Shown piece by piece: positions 54,177-63,509 of a stretch of 64,000 bases of DNA (positions within the stretch are counted from its first letter, which is position 1; each line of letters opens with the position of its first letter). The notes under the pieces were generated by a model. The model had not been told where the DNA came from and did not search any database. It saw only the letters and a list, made by a program, of their open reading frames with translations. The translations under genes were made by a program, and so were the position numbers. Source of the stretch: Paenibacillus physcomitrellae (GTDB taxonomy: Bacteria > Bacillota > Bacilli > Paenibacillales > Paenibacillaceae); the NCBI RefSeq assembly GCF_002240225.1, contig NZ_CP022584.1, positions 1,302,001 through 1,366,000 on the forward strand, written 5' to 3'.

Positions 54177-57100
54177 ATGGCTTTAGATAAAGACAACAGT
54201 CCGGAACAGCAAGTCACGCCCCCCAAACGAAGAAGGACTGGACGGATCATACTTAACGTGATTATTGGGTTGTTTCTTGCAGGTTTGGCCGGTGTGCTGT
54301 TTACCTTTGGCACTGCGTTCGGGTATGTGTCCGCCATCGTCAAGGACGACCCGGTCCGATCACGCGCCGATATTGAAGCGCAGATCAATCATAATGACAT
54401 GACGACCTTTGCTTATTTTAGAGATGGTTCGGGAATTGGACAGCTCCGTTCTGAAGAGGACAGACGGCCTGTAGAATTCAAGGAAATTCCCTCTTCCGTC
54501 ATTGACGCTGTCATTTCTATTGAAGACAACAATTTTTACGAGCATAAAGGCGTCGATCTGAACGGAACGCTCCGCGCTGTGAAGCAGCGTGTTCTCAAGG
54601 AAGACGTCCAGACCGGCGGAAGTACACTGACTCAGCAGCTTGCAAGACGTGTATTTCTGAGCCTTGATCGTACAGAAGACCGCAAGTTCAAAGAGATTCT
54701 GCTGGCGCTCCGTTTGGAACGTTTCTTGTCCAAGCAGGAGATCATGACCGCCTATCTCAACAAGGTTCCTTTCGGGAACGGATCTAGCGGTTACAATTTG
54801 TATGGCATTAAGGCCGCTGCCAGAGGCATCTTTAACATCAGCGACCTGAGCAAGCTGAACATCGCCGAATCCGCTTATCTGGCTGGACTGCCACAGCTGC
54901 CGAGTTCCTATTCGGCCTTCAACGGCAAAGGGGAATTTAATCCTGATAATTTCAGCCGCGCAGTCAAGCGTCAGCATCTCGTGCTTCAGCGCATGCTGGA
55001 GGAAGGCAAAATCAATCAGACTGAATACGACGAAGCGCTTAATTTCGATATTAAGTCAGCCCTTGCCCCAACAACCAAAAAAGCATACGACACTTATCCT
55101 TATCTCATGCTTGAAACGGAGCGGCAGGGCGCCCAAATTATGGCTATGCTGAAAGACCCAACCTTAACCGAAGAGGACTTATCCAGCAAGGAGAATGCTC
55201 AAGCGCTTGAGGAAGGCAGACAGCAGCTGATGACCGGCGGCTACCGGATCTTCACAACGATCGATAAGAAAGTATATAGTGCGATGCATAAAGTGTCCGA
55301 CAACAAGGACAACTTCTCGCCGGAAAGTAAAACCAAAGGGCTTGAGCAGGTAGCCGGCATGATGATCGATCATAAAACAGGAGCTATCCTAGGCATGATT
55401 GAAGGCCGTGATTTCTATACGGAGCAGATGAACTATGCGACGCAGATGGTTCGCCAGCCTGGCTCCACGATGAAACCTTTGGCCGCTTACCTCCCCGCTT
55501 TGGAGGAAGGGCTGATTCAACCGGCCAGCATCATTGACGATTCGCCGATTATTCTGAAGGACTACCAGAAGGGCTATCATATTCCGGTGAACTCCAGCGG
55601 CGGTTATAAGGGCCTCGTTACCGCCCGGACTGCGCTTAATGAGTCGAGAAATGTTCCCGCCTTGAAGCTCTTCAACAACGTGGTCGGCATCGATAAGGCC
55701 TGGGCCTTTGTCAAGAATCTCGGCATCACGACCATTGAAGACTCGGATTACCAGGCTACCACCGGCGTACTCGGCGGTTTGGCACACGGCGTAAGCGTGG
55801 AGGAAATAACCAACGCCTACGGCGCGATCGCCAACCAGGGCATTTTTAACGATGCTTATATGATTGAAAGAATTGAAGATGCCAAAGGAAACGTCGTCTA
55901 TCAGCACAAAGCCGAACCTAAACGTGTATTCTCAGCTCAAACGGCTTTCCTGATGACGGATATGCTGCGCACCGTAGTTTCGGCCAGCGGATCGACGGGC
56001 CACTCGATTGCAAGCGACTTTAAGCAATACGGCAAAATCCCGGTTGTCGGCAAAACCGGTACCACCCAGAACTATGCAGACGTCTGGTTTGAAGGATATT
56101 CGCCTGACGTTACGCTCGGCATCTGGGTCGGTTATTCCGAGCCTGCAAACACCCTTTCCGATGCCGGCAAGGCACGAGCGCGCAAGGTTTGGGCCAAGGT
56201 CATGAACGAAGTGACGGAAGCCAAACCGGAGCTGTTCAAAACTAAGGAATTTGCCAAACCGGACGGCATCGTTAAGAAGACCGTTTCCGGATACAGTGGC
56301 CTGCTGCCTACAGCTTTGACCGAGCAGGCAGGCAAAACGAACACGGACATCTTCAACGAGAAATATGTACCAACCAAACCGGATGATGTGCTTATTCGCG
56401 CCAAGTATATTACTTACAACAACGTCAACTATATTCCGCAAGAGGGAACACCTGCGGATATGCTGCAGGAGAAAGTGGTTCTGAAGCGTGATCCGCCGAT
56501 CTCCGAGCTGATCAAACAGCTGGAGAACGCTTTTGCGAACATGAAAGGCAGTCATAAAACGCTCGATTATTATATACCGAAGGATGCGGGTGAGGATGCT
56601 CCTTATGAAGTAGATCCCCGTAAAGATGACGGAGCACCCCCGGCAGCGCCTCAGGGCGTCGCTCTCGGCTCTGTCACCGGAGAGGCGGCCGTTTCCTTCA
56701 ATAACAACAGCGAAGCTGATGTGGTCGGATATCGTCTCTACAAGTCGGTTAACGGAGGCGCCTTTGCTTATGACCAATCCAGGCTGCTGGGATCAGGCAC
56801 CCAGTTTAATGTGCCGGTCTCCTCACAGGAAAGTTATGCCTTCTATGTGACAGCCGTTGACGTTGCCGGCAAAGAATCTGCACCTAGCAATATTGTTGTT
56901 GCTAATGGCGTGTTTGCGCCTGGCGGCCCTGGACTTCCGGGCGATCCTTTAAACGGTGGAGATCTAGGCGGACAGCCTGGAGATCCTGCGGCAGGCACAA
57001 TGACGGCTCCATCGGCTCCGGGTCAACCTCAAGGCACTATTACACCTGCCGGGGTTACGATCAACTGGAGTGCTAACGCAGCTGAGGAACAGGTTAGCAG

Positions 57101-57275
57101 CTACAATATTTATTTCTCTGACAAACAAAACGGAAATTACGTGCTGGTCGGATCGACTGATCAAACACAGTTTGATTACCAGGGACAAAACATCAGCGGT
57201 TTTGTCTGTATTACAGCCGTAAACAGCACTGGAGAATCGCCTCCTTCCAGTCCACTAAGGATTGAGAGGAAATAA
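54177..57275 (+). CDS. Class A penicillin-binding protein (PBP1 type) with two fibronectin III domains
   Basis: Bifunctional peptidoglycan synthase. 1032 residues, long for the family. A basic cytoplasmic N-terminus and one membrane helix (about 24-50, 'ILNVIIGLFLAGLAGVLFTF') precede a GT51 transglycosylase domain with 'SIEDNNFYEHKGVD' (catalytic Glu) and 'TGGSTLTQQLARR'. The transpeptidase follows with the SxxK Ser in 'RQPGSTMKPLAAY', 'ESRNVPALKLF' (SxN) and 'VVGKTGTTQNYAD' (KTG). After a linker, two FN3 domains ('APQGVALGSVTGEAAVSF...', 'PGQPQGTITPAGVTINWS...') flank a Gly/Pro-rich spacer. Start ATG 54177 has AAGGAGG 6 nt upstream. Confidence 0.95.
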   Translation: MALDKDNSPEQQVTPPKRRRTGRIILNVIIGLFLAGLAGVLFTFGTAFGYVSAIVKDDPVRSRADIEAQINHNDMTTFAYFRDGSGIGQLRSEEDRRPVEFKEIPSSVIDAVISIEDNNFYEHKGVDLNGTLRAVKQRVLKEDVQTGGSTLTQQLARRVFLSLDRTEDRKFKEILLALRLERFLSKQEIMTAYLNKVPFGNGSSGYNLYGIKAAARGIFNISDLSKLNIAESAYLAGLPQLPSSYSAFNGKGEFNPDNFSRAVKRQHLVLQRMLEEGKINQTEYDEALNFDIKSALAPTTKKAYDTYPYLMLETERQGAQIMAMLKDPTLTEEDLSSKENAQALEEGRQQLMTGGYRIFTTIDKKVYSAMHKVSDNKDNFSPESKTKGLEQVAGMMIDHKTGAILGMIEGRDFYTEQMNYATQMVRQPGSTMKPLAAYLPALEEGLIQPASIIDDSPIILKDYQKGYHIPVNSSGGYKGLVTARTALNESRNVPALKLFNNVVGIDKAWAFVKNLGITTIEDSDYQATTGVLGGLAHGVSVEEITNAYGAIANQGIFNDAYMIERIEDAKGNVVYQHKAEPKRVFSAQTAFLMTDMLRTVVSASGSTGHSIASDFKQYGKIPVVGKTGTTQNYADVWFEGYSPDVTLGIWVGYSEPANTLSDAGKARARKVWAKVMNEVTEAKPELFKTKEFAKPDGIVKKTVSGYSGLLPTALTEQAGKTNTDIFNEKYVPTKPDDVLIRAKYITYNNVNYIPQEGTPADMLQEKVVLKRDPPISELIKQLENAFANMKGSHKTLDYYIPKDAGEDAPYEVDPRKDDGAPPAAPQGVALGSVTGEAAVSFNNNSEADVVGYRLYKSVNGGAFAYDQSRLLGSGTQFNVPVSSQESYAFYVTAVDVAGKESAPSNIVVANGVFAPGGPGLPGDPLNGGDLGGQPGDPAAGTMTAPSAPGQPQGTITPAGVTINWSANAAEEQVSSYNIYFSDKQNGNYVLVGSTDQTQFDYQGQNISGFVCITAVNSTGESPPSSPLRIERK

Positions 57276-57303
57276 TCTCTAGCAGCTGATTCCCCACACA
57301 TGA

Positions 57304-57347
57304 AACAGCCCCTTCGGCTAAACTGCCAGAGGGGCTGTTGTTATTTC
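57304..57347 (+). terminator. Rho-independent terminator of the PBP gene
   Basis: AACAGCCCCT/AGGGGCTGTT with a 16-nt loop, followed by GTTATTTC, about 30 nt past the stop. Confidence 0.8.
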
Positions 57348-57420
57348 AAATCAGAGTAGATAACCTGTTGTTCTCAATTGTTCTTCTTACTTATAGTTTC
57401 TTTCCGATGCTTCCTTCCGG

Positions 57421-59157
57421 TTAATCTTCAATCGTAGACAAATCACCGGTTGGCAGATCGAGCTCCCAGGCTTTGAGCACGCGCCGCATGATTTTGCCTG
57501 ACCGGGTTTTGGGCAGTTTGTCTTTGAACTCGATTTCGCGAGGAGCCGCGTGGGCGGAAAGCCCTTCTTTGACAAAGCGGGAAATCTCCGCCTTCAGCTG
57601 CTCTGTCGGCTCATAGCCGTCCCGCAGCGCCACAAAGGCTTTAATAATCTCTCCGCGTACAGCATCGGGTTTGCCGATTACTCCCGCTTCGGCTACTGCC
57701 GGATGCTCTACCAGCTTGCTCTCCACTTCAAACGGTCCAATCCGTTCCCCAGAGGAATTGATGACGTCATCAATGCGGCCCTGGAACCAGAAATAGCCGT
57801 CTTCATCCTGGTAAGCCGAATCGCCAGATACATACCAGCCCGGGATCCGGAAATATTCTTCATATTTCATTTCGTTATTCCAAATCGTTCTCATCATCGA
57901 AGGCCATGGTGTACGTACCGCTAAATTCCCCATCCGGTTTGGCGGCAGCACATTTCCTTGATCATCAAGGATAGCCGCTTCAATTCCCGGCAGCGGTTTG
58001 CCCATAGAACCTGGCTTGATCGCCATGGACGGGTAATTGCAAATCAGCTGTCCGCCTGTCTCCGTCATCCACCATGTATCGTGAATGCGTCTTTTGTAGA
58101 CGGCAAGCCCCCAGCGTACGACCTCCGGGTTAAGCGGCTCGCCCACGGAAAGCACGTGCCGCAGGCTGGACAGGTCATATTTTCCCGCTGCTTCCTCCCC
58201 TGCACCCATCAGCATGCGAAAAGCCGTTGGAGCGCTGTACCAGACGGTCACTTTATATTTCTCAATCGCCGAATACCAAGCCCCCGGATCAAAACGTCCG
58301 CCCAATATGAGGTTGCAGACCCCGTTCAGCCACGGGGCAAAAATCCCGTAAGAAGTCCCTGTTACCCAGCCAGGATCTGCTGTACACCAGTAAATGTCAT
58401 CTTCCTTCAAATCCAGCACTACCTTGCCTGTATAATAATGTTGGATCATGGCATTATGCACATGATAAACGCCTTTAGGTTTCCCCGTTGAACCGGAGGT
58501 ATAGTGGAGAATCAGCCCGTCCTCCAGTTCCACCCATTCAATCGCATTATCTGCGGAGGCCGAAACCACTTCCTGCTCAAAAGGGTATACGCCTGCCCCT
58601 TCAGCTTCCGCTTCCTCCGCGGTAGCTCCGACAACAAAGATCGCCCGCAGCTCCGGCAGTTCCTCGCGTTTCACGCGCTTTAACAGCGCTGGTGTAGTCA
58701 CCAGAACGGAAGCGCCGCTGTCTTCAAGACGATCCTTCACGGCCGTCTCCATAAAGGCTTCAAATAAAGGTCCGACCACCGCTCCTGCCTTGATGGCTCC
58801 CAAAATACTAATATAAAGCTCAGGAGAACGCGGCATAAAAACAAAAACCCGGTCTCCTTTGGTTACGCCATGTTTGCGAAGCACATTGGAGAACCTCGCC
58901 GACCAGGACTGCAGCTCCGCGAAAGTATAAGTTTCCTCCCGCTCGGCGTCACAGTAGATCAGCGCCGTCTTGTCCCCTCGACCTTCTTCCACATGTCTGT
59001 CGATGGCTTCATAAGCCAAGTTAATGAACCCGGTCCGGTGCCAGCTGAACTGCTGTTCAACTTCCTCCCATTGAAAAGAATGGCGGGCGGTTTCATAATC
59101 CCCCAGGTTTGTGTTTGCATCTGTAGCCGGAATAAGCTCTCCCTGCATGGAATTCAT
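57421..59157 (-). CDS. acsA: Acetyl-CoA synthetase
   Basis: Activates acetate to acetyl-CoA with ATP. 578 residues. Adenylation motifs: 'ILHYTSGSTGKPKGVYHVH' (P-loop), 'TWWMTETGGQLICNYP', 'WYVSGDSAYQDEDGYFWFQGRIDDVINSSGERIGP', and the acetylation-controlled lysine in 'LPKTRSGKIMRRVLK'. Acetylation of that Lys by AcuA, encoded divergently next door, would switch the enzyme off. AGGAGG lies 8 nt before ATG. A cre site in the shared upstream region suggests CcpA control. Confidence 0.96.
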   Translation of the reverse strand: MNSMQGELIPATDANTNLGDYETARHSFQWEEVEQQFSWHRTGFINLAYEAIDRHVEEGRGDKTALIYCDAEREETYTFAELQSWSARFSNVLRKHGVTKGDRVFVFMPRSPELYISILGAIKAGAVVGPLFEAFMETAVKDRLEDSGASVLVTTPALLKRVKREELPELRAIFVVGATAEEAEAEGAGVYPFEQEVVSASADNAIEWVELEDGLILHYTSGSTGKPKGVYHVHNAMIQHYYTGKVVLDLKEDDIYWCTADPGWVTGTSYGIFAPWLNGVCNLILGGRFDPGAWYSAIEKYKVTVWYSAPTAFRMLMGAGEEAAGKYDLSSLRHVLSVGEPLNPEVVRWGLAVYKRRIHDTWWMTETGGQLICNYPSMAIKPGSMGKPLPGIEAAILDDQGNVLPPNRMGNLAVRTPWPSMMRTIWNNEMKYEEYFRIPGWYVSGDSAYQDEDGYFWFQGRIDDVINSSGERIGPFEVESKLVEHPAVAEAGVIGKPDAVRGEIIKAFVALRDGYEPTEQLKAEISRFVKEGLSAHAAPREIEFKDKLPKTRSGKIMRRVLKAWELDLPTGDLSTIED

Positions 59158-59511
59158 CTCTTCATCCTCCTCAAATGTTCATTACACAAGGCAATCTCTC
59201 AAATGAAAACGGATTTAATTCAATGCTATATTTATAGTACAGCTGGTTCACATGTTTCTCCGAGAAGAAACAGCAGCTTGCTGCATAACGAACACTATTA
59301 AGACAATAATGACACCAGGAGATACATTCAGGCTAAAATTAAGGTTCTTGAATTTCCAATTGAAGAAAACAGAAGTACGATGAGTGGTTAGAAATAAAGT
59401 GCGGCTAATTCTACAAATGAAAGAAGAAAGGCATGAAAAATAAAATGAGGTTATTTGGACTAACCAAATATTGTGAATTTTTTATGTCAAAAGCATTATA
59501 GCATACCCAAA
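59158..59511. other. AT-rich acsA-acuA intergenic region
   Basis: About 350 bp, clearly more AT-rich than its neighbours, followed by the cre site. It must hold the acsA promoter; on the minus strand ACTATAAAT near 59230 could be its -10, without a recognisable -35. A 22-codon plus-strand frame, 59433-59501 (MKNKMRLFGLTKYCEFFMSK plus AL), has AGAAAGG close before the ATG; I treat it as unproven. Confidence 0.4.
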
Positions 59512-59526
59512 ATGTAAGCGCTACAA
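59512..59526. promoter_or_regulatory. CcpA binding site (cre) between acsA and acuA
   Basis: ATGTAAGCGCTACAA matches the cre consensus WTGNAANCGNWNNCW at 14 of 15 positions and is a near-perfect palindrome (TGTAAGCGCTACA). It lies 63 bp before acuA. CcpA itself is encoded 1.5 kb downstream, and B. subtilis acsA and acuABC are CcpA-controlled. Confidence 0.75.
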
Positions 59527-59588
59527 CTTTTCAAAATTTCGATTTTCTGTTATAAGTGAGTCAAAGGGTGGAAGGGGGACGATTAGGC

Positions 59589-60245
59589 ATGATCCATTAT
59601 AAAATCCATGTTCGTCAAGAGCAGCCACTGCCGTCTATAAACGATCTGTCCGAGAAAACGGGATATGTCATTGTGGAAGGCCCTGTGGCCCCAGATCAGC
59701 TGCGGAGGCTTGTCATGCACCCTGACCTTGACGCCTTTCGTCCCCCCTCGGAGCAGCTTGAAGCTTTGCTGGAAATTGCCGGCCTGCCGGAAGGTCGAAT
59801 CATAATCGCCAGACAGGACAATGTTATCCTCGGTTACGTCACCTTTCATTATCCCGATGAAATGGAAAGGTGGTCTGAAGGCAGCATGGAGGATCTTCTT
59901 GAGCTTGGCGCTATTGAGGTAGCGGATGCCTACCGCGGCTGCGGACTAGGTTCCGCTATGCTGCGCACGGCCTTCGAACAGGAGCAGCTTGAATCTTATA
60001 TTGTATTTACGACAGAATACTACTGGCATTGGGATTTGAAAAAGAGCGGTCTCTCCGTCTGGGAATACCGGCGGATGATGGAGAAACTGATGCAGACCGT
60101 AAACATGGTCTGGTATGCTACGGATGATCCGGAGATTTGCTCGCATCCGGCCAACTGCCTGATGGTCCGTATGGGCCGGGATGTGCCGCTATCCTCGCAG
60201 GAACAGTTCGACCGCATCCGGTTCCATCAGCGGTTTATGTATTAG
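59589..60245 (+). CDS. acuA: Protein acetyltransferase AcuA (GNAT)
   Basis: Acetylates and inactivates AcsA. 218 residues, close to B. subtilis AcuA: 'DLDAFRPPSEQLEALLEIAGLPEGRIIIARQD', the acetyl-CoA motif 'IEVADAYRGCGLGSAML' (Q/RxxGxG/A), 'YIVFTTEYYWHWDLK' and 'PEICSHPANCLMVRMG'. I start at ATG 59589 (MIHYKIHVRQ); GTG 59556 would add 11 residues. acuB and acuC, which follow in B. subtilis, are absent here: the next gene is convergent mtnN, whose end overlaps by 4 nt. A deacetylase for AcsA must lie elsewhere. Confidence 0.93.
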   Translation: MIHYKIHVRQEQPLPSINDLSEKTGYVIVEGPVAPDQLRRLVMHPDLDAFRPPSEQLEALLEIAGLPEGRIIIARQDNVILGYVTFHYPDEMERWSEGSMEDLLELGAIEVADAYRGCGLGSAMLRTAFEQEQLESYIVFTTEYYWHWDLKKSGLSVWEYRRMMEKLMQTVNMVWYATDDPEICSHPANCLMVRMGRDVPLSSQEQFDRIRFHQRFMY

Positions 60246-60940
60246 AGGCTGCCGATCATTTCATTCAGAATGGCATAGGAACGGTTGGCCGCCTCTACTG
60301 TAAATTCCGCAAAATTCACATGAGCCGAGCCGTCGGCTTTATCGCTCATCGACCGAAGCACCACATAAGGGACGTTGTTCATATGGCATACCTGGGCAAC
60401 AGCCGCTCCTTCCATTTCTACACAAGCCCCATGCATGCTCTCGTACAAATCCTGTACCACATCGCGATCTGCCACAAAGCGGTCCCCTGAAAGCACTCGG
60501 CCCACAAGGAACTGATGATCCTTGCACACCTTTTCGCACGCCTCCATCGCAAGCTTCACCAACGAATCATCCGCAGGGAAATCCGAAATCTCCTGATAGG
60601 GAATTATTCCCCGTTCATAGCCCAGCGCGGTTACATCCATATCATGCTGCTGGCAGGAGGAGGAAATGACAATATCGCCAATTTGCAGTTTCGGATTTAC
60701 CGCCCCTGCCACGCCTGTAAACAACACGGATGAGACCTGGAAACGGTCGATCATTAACTGGGTCGTTGCGGCCGCATTGACCTTGCCGACACCTGATTTG
60801 CTGACTACAACATTCCTTCCGAGCAGTGTTCCGGTAATAAAGCGGATTCCTGCTTGGACCTGCGTGTCCTTCTCTTCCATCTGCTCAAGCAAAAGTTTAA
60901 TCTCCTCATCCATGGCTCCCAAAATTCCGATATAAGTCAT
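60242..60940 (-). CDS. mtnN: 5'-Methylthioadenosine / S-adenosylhomocysteine nucleosidase
   Basis: Cleaves MTA and SAH to adenine plus the thioribose sugar; part of methionine salvage and methyl-cycle clean-up. 232 residues: 'MTYIGILGAMDEEIKLL', 'VLFTGVAGAVNPKLQIGDIVIS', 'GRVLSGDRFVAD', 'GACVEMEGAAVAQVCH' (catalytic Glu in MEGAA) and 'VLRSMSDKADGSA' (catalytic Asp). AAAGGAG precedes ATG. Convergent with acuA with a 4-nt overlap and no terminator visible between them. Confidence 0.96.
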   Translation of the reverse strand: MTYIGILGAMDEEIKLLLEQMEEKDTQVQAGIRFITGTLLGRNVVVSKSGVGKVNAAATTQLMIDRFQVSSVLFTGVAGAVNPKLQIGDIVISSSCQQHDMDVTALGYERGIIPYQEISDFPADDSLVKLAMEACEKVCKDHQFLVGRVLSGDRFVADRDVVQDLYESMHGACVEMEGAAVAQVCHMNNVPYVVLRSMSDKADGSAHVNFAEFTVEAANRSYAILNEMIGSL

Positions 60941-60998
60941 GTTATTCCCTGCTCCTTTCTGATTGAAAGTTACTGCTCATCGAGCTCTTTCTGGTCTC

Positions 60999-61028
60999 AA
61001 AAAAAAGCCCCTGAACAGGAGCTTTTTT
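60999..61028 (-). terminator. Rho-independent terminator of ccpA
   Basis: On the minus strand AAAAAAGCTCCTG-TT-CAGGGGCTTTTTTTT, with one mismatch in the stem and a good T tract, about 70 nt past the ccpA stop. Confidence 0.8.
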
Positions 61029-61094
61029 CCGAGCCGTTTATTCAATTGATATATATGGTTAACTAAAATACAGTCAACTGAAACACTGGCTGAA

Positions 61095-62099
61095 TTACAA
61101 GTGACTTACAGACAAACGGAGAATCGTTTCATGCGGCAAAATAACCCGCGTATTCTCGACGTTCTCTTTCTTCATCAATTTGGTGAGCAAACGCATCGCT
61201 ACTGCGCCCAGATCATACATCGGCTGTGCAACCGTTGTCAGCTGAGGACGTACCATAGAAGCCATTCGAGTGTTATCCACACTGATAATCGAGAAGTCGT
61301 CCGGCACTTTCAGCCCTTCGTCCTGGATGCTGTGAATCGCGCCGATCGCCATCTCATCCGTAGCGGCAAAAATAGCCGTCGGGCGTTTCTTCAAACCAAT
61401 GAAATATTTCATCGCTTCAACGCCGGATTCGTAGCGGTAGTTACCGATGCGCACGAGGTCCTCCTGATATTGGATACCAGCTTTCTCGAGTGCTTTCTTG
61501 TAACCCTGGAAGCGGGCAAAGCCGTTCGCAGGATCCTGCAGCGTTCCGCTGATCATCGCGATCTCGCGGTGTCCATGCCGGATCAGGGTACTTACAGCAT
61601 CAAACGCAGCTGCTTCATGATCAATATCGACGGAAGGAATCAGACCGTTCTCATCGCTTGTTGCACAAAGCACGATAGGAACCGCAGAGGTTTGGAAAGC
61701 CTGAATATGCTCTTCCGTAACCGTTCCGCCCATGAAAAGGAGCCCGTCCACTTGTTTCTCAAGCAGCGTGTTGATGACACGGATCTCTTTCTCTTTCTTC
61801 TTATCGGCATTACACAAAATAATGTTGTAGTGGTACATGTTGGCGATATCCTCGATCCCCCGCGCAATTTCCGCAAAAATCGAGTTCGAGATATCAGGGA
61901 TAACTACACCCACCGTAGTTGTCTTCTTGCTCGCTAGACCACGCGCAACCGCATTTGGACGGTAACCCAAACGTTCAATTGCTTCATAAACTTTCTTGCG
62001 GGTCTGCGGTTTTACATTCGGATTGTTGTTGACCACCCGGGAAACCGTGGCCATCGAGACTCCTGCTTCGCGTGCCACATCATAAATGGTAACCGTCAC
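61095..62099 (-). CDS. ccpA: Catabolite control protein A
   Basis: LacI/GalR-family master regulator of carbon catabolite repression; binds cre with HPr-Ser46-P or Crh-Ser46-P. 334 residues: HTH '[21 protein letters not shown]', hinge '[20 protein letters not shown]', core '[19 protein letters not shown]' and '[36 protein letters not shown]', the CcpA corepressor face. The start is GTG 62099 with GGAGAG upstream. A weak cre-like half-palindrome TGATAACGCTTCA (62198-62210) lies before it. Its place near acsA/acuA and ytxJ matches B. subtilis. Confidence 0.95.
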   Translation of the reverse strand: MTVTIYDVAREAGVSMATVSRVVNNNPNVKPQTRKKVYEAIERLGYRPNAVARGLASKKTTTVGVVIPDISNSIFAEIARGIEDIANMYHYNIILCNADKKKEKEIRVINTLLEKQVDGLLFMGGTVTEEHIQAFQTSAVPIVLCATSDENGLIPSVDIDHEAAAFDAVSTLIRHGHREIAMISGTLQDPANGFARFQGYKKALEKAGIQYQEDLVRIGNYRYESGVEAMKYFIGLKKRPTAIFAATDEMAIGAIHSIQDEGLKVPDDFSIISVDNTRMASMVRPQLTTVAQPMYDLGAVAMRLLTKLMKKENVENTRVILPHETILRLSVSHL

Positions 62100-62207
62100 A
62101 TTCTTCTCTCCATTGCCAATAAATTTTCATTCGTTCTTCGGGTTTCGTAAGGAGTTTAATTAGGTTTTATGATACGACAAAAATCATCAATCCGCAATGA
62201 TAACGCT

Positions 62208-62552
62208 TCACTTTTGGAGAATTTCCTTCAATACGTTAGCCGTAATTCCGGAGTGGGAGGTATTCCAAACCGCTCTTCCATCCTCAATCAGAATCGCCTG
62301 AGGAGATTCATGCTTGACCTGGAGCAAGTCGGCGGCTTTCAGAGAAACCGGACGATCCTCCACGACATGAATCAAACCGTAGGTTACGTTTTCATTAGGC
62401 TGCTCGCCCAAGTATTTCAACACTTCCTGATTTGCACGCGCGCTGATCGGGCAGCGTGTACTGTGTTTAAACAGTAATACAGGTCGGTCAGAAGAAGAAT
62501 TTAAAACATTTTGAAGTTGTTCGGTAGAAGTGATTTTTGTCAATGCAGACAT
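62208..62552 (-). CDS. ytxJ: Bacillithiol-system monothiol redox protein YtxJ
   Basis: 114-residue thioredoxin-fold protein. The active site is a single Cys in 'FKHSTRCPISARANQE' (CPIS, monothiol), followed by the cis-Pro loop 'HESPQAILIEDGR'. Family members are thought to remove bacillithiol from proteins. It is the first gene upstream of ccpA, as in B. subtilis (ytxGHJ-ccpA), but ytxG and ytxH are absent here. AAAGGGG precedes ATG. Confidence 0.9.
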   Translation of the reverse strand: MSALTKITSTEQLQNVLNSSSDRPVLLFKHSTRCPISARANQEVLKYLGEQPNENVTYGLIHVVEDRPVSLKAADLLQVKHESPQAILIEDGRAVWNTSHSGITANVLKEILQK

Positions 62553-62722
62553 AGAATTGAACCCCTTTCCGAAAATATAAAACGAATAAATAAACGAACT
62601 TTCAAATTATTTTATCAAAAAGAAAAGAAAAAAGCCAATTTTCATGAAAATTTTTCACAAACGTTCAAATTCTTTTGTAGAACTATACAGATCAAACGCT
62701 TTCTATGCCGGAAAAAGGGACT

Positions 62723-63154
62723 TTATGTAGTTTCCGCCGGCGTAAAAGTCAGCTGGGACAGCCTTGTCATCAACTGCTTCATCCATTTGTGGTCTTCGTT
62801 TTGTTTGGCATATCCGTATACATCAAGCAGCAGGTTAATCCGCTCTTTGCAGCGTGCTTCTACTTCCATTAAATAAACATCGGCTTCGCTTTCCTTGAAA
62901 CGAGTTTCCTTATAAACCTCATACATGACATCCGCGAGTTCATTATATTCGCTAAAGGACACGCAAACGCCGCCCTCATCCTTCAGCTGTACGAGGAGCT
63001 CGCGCAGATCCTGTTTAATACACGGGAACAGCTCATAAAGGCCGCATTGCTCACATTCCCAGACAGGAACACGTTTGATTTTTGTTGTCTTGCCATGAAT
63101 TACCGTTCTGAATCCTAAACTTTTATGTTGTCCGCAGTTGCAAGGGGTGTCCAC
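62723..63154 (-). CDS. Unknown protein with N-terminal YgiT-like zinc finger (143 aa)
   Basis: The N-terminus has two Cys pairs: C-N-C in 'DTPCNCGQHKS' and CxxC in 'VWECEQCGLYE', an arrangement like the YgiT/MqsA zinc ribbon, with Cys also in 'LFPCIKQD'. The remaining 100 residues are helical, acidic then mixed ('ELADVMYEVYKETRFKESEADVYLMEVEARCKERINLLLDVYGYA'). No HTH-like C-terminal domain as in MqsA is evident. No toxin gene lies beside it. Start GTG 63154 with GAGGTGG at good spacing. Function unknown. Confidence 0.78.
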   Translation of the reverse strand: MDTPCNCGQHKSLGFRTVIHGKTTKIKRVPVWECEQCGLYELFPCIKQDLRELLVQLKDEGGVCVSFSEYNELADVMYEVYKETRFKESEADVYLMEVEARCKERINLLLDVYGYAKQNEDHKWMKQLMTRLSQLTFTPAETT

Positions 63155-63509
63155 CGTACCACCTCATCCTTTGTGTCAGTTCTAGTCTTGTCGATACCAT
63201 TAAATAATTGAAAACGGCTTTCGTCAATAGATAAATTATACAGGCGAATTCAAATTTGGGATTATCTGGTGTATCATTCTAATACCAAGGAAGGATGAAT
63301 ACGCGGATTAGAAGCTCTATGGCTGGTCTGACGGTAGGGAGGGACAGCGCTGCAGCCGCTCTGGCTGGTCCTGGAAAGGTAAAAAGTACATCGGAGCATG
63401 CAACGTAAACTGACTGTGCGGCGTCATAAGCCGCCCGCAGAAAAGGCCTGCCTCCGGATGGATGACAAGCCCTAAATACCTAAATATATGAAGGATATAA
63501 GCTTAATCC
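63155..63509. other. Intergenic region between ptsI and the zinc-finger gene
   Basis: 355 bp with no established gene. Features seen: a TATAAT-like element on the minus strand at about 63236; a plus-strand 37-codon frame 63294-63407 (MNTRIRSSMAGLTVGRDSAA plus 17) with AAGGAAGG directly before its ATG; two imperfect repeats of CTCT-GGCTGGTC (about 63320 and 63358); and hairpin GCGGC/GCCGC (about 63420-63436). None is convincing alone. Confidence 0.4.

Noticed and set aside
62198-62210. TGATAACGCTTCA as a cre site for ccpA autoregulation
   Set aside because: Symmetrical but with at least two mismatches to the cre consensus; mentioned under ccpA but not called.
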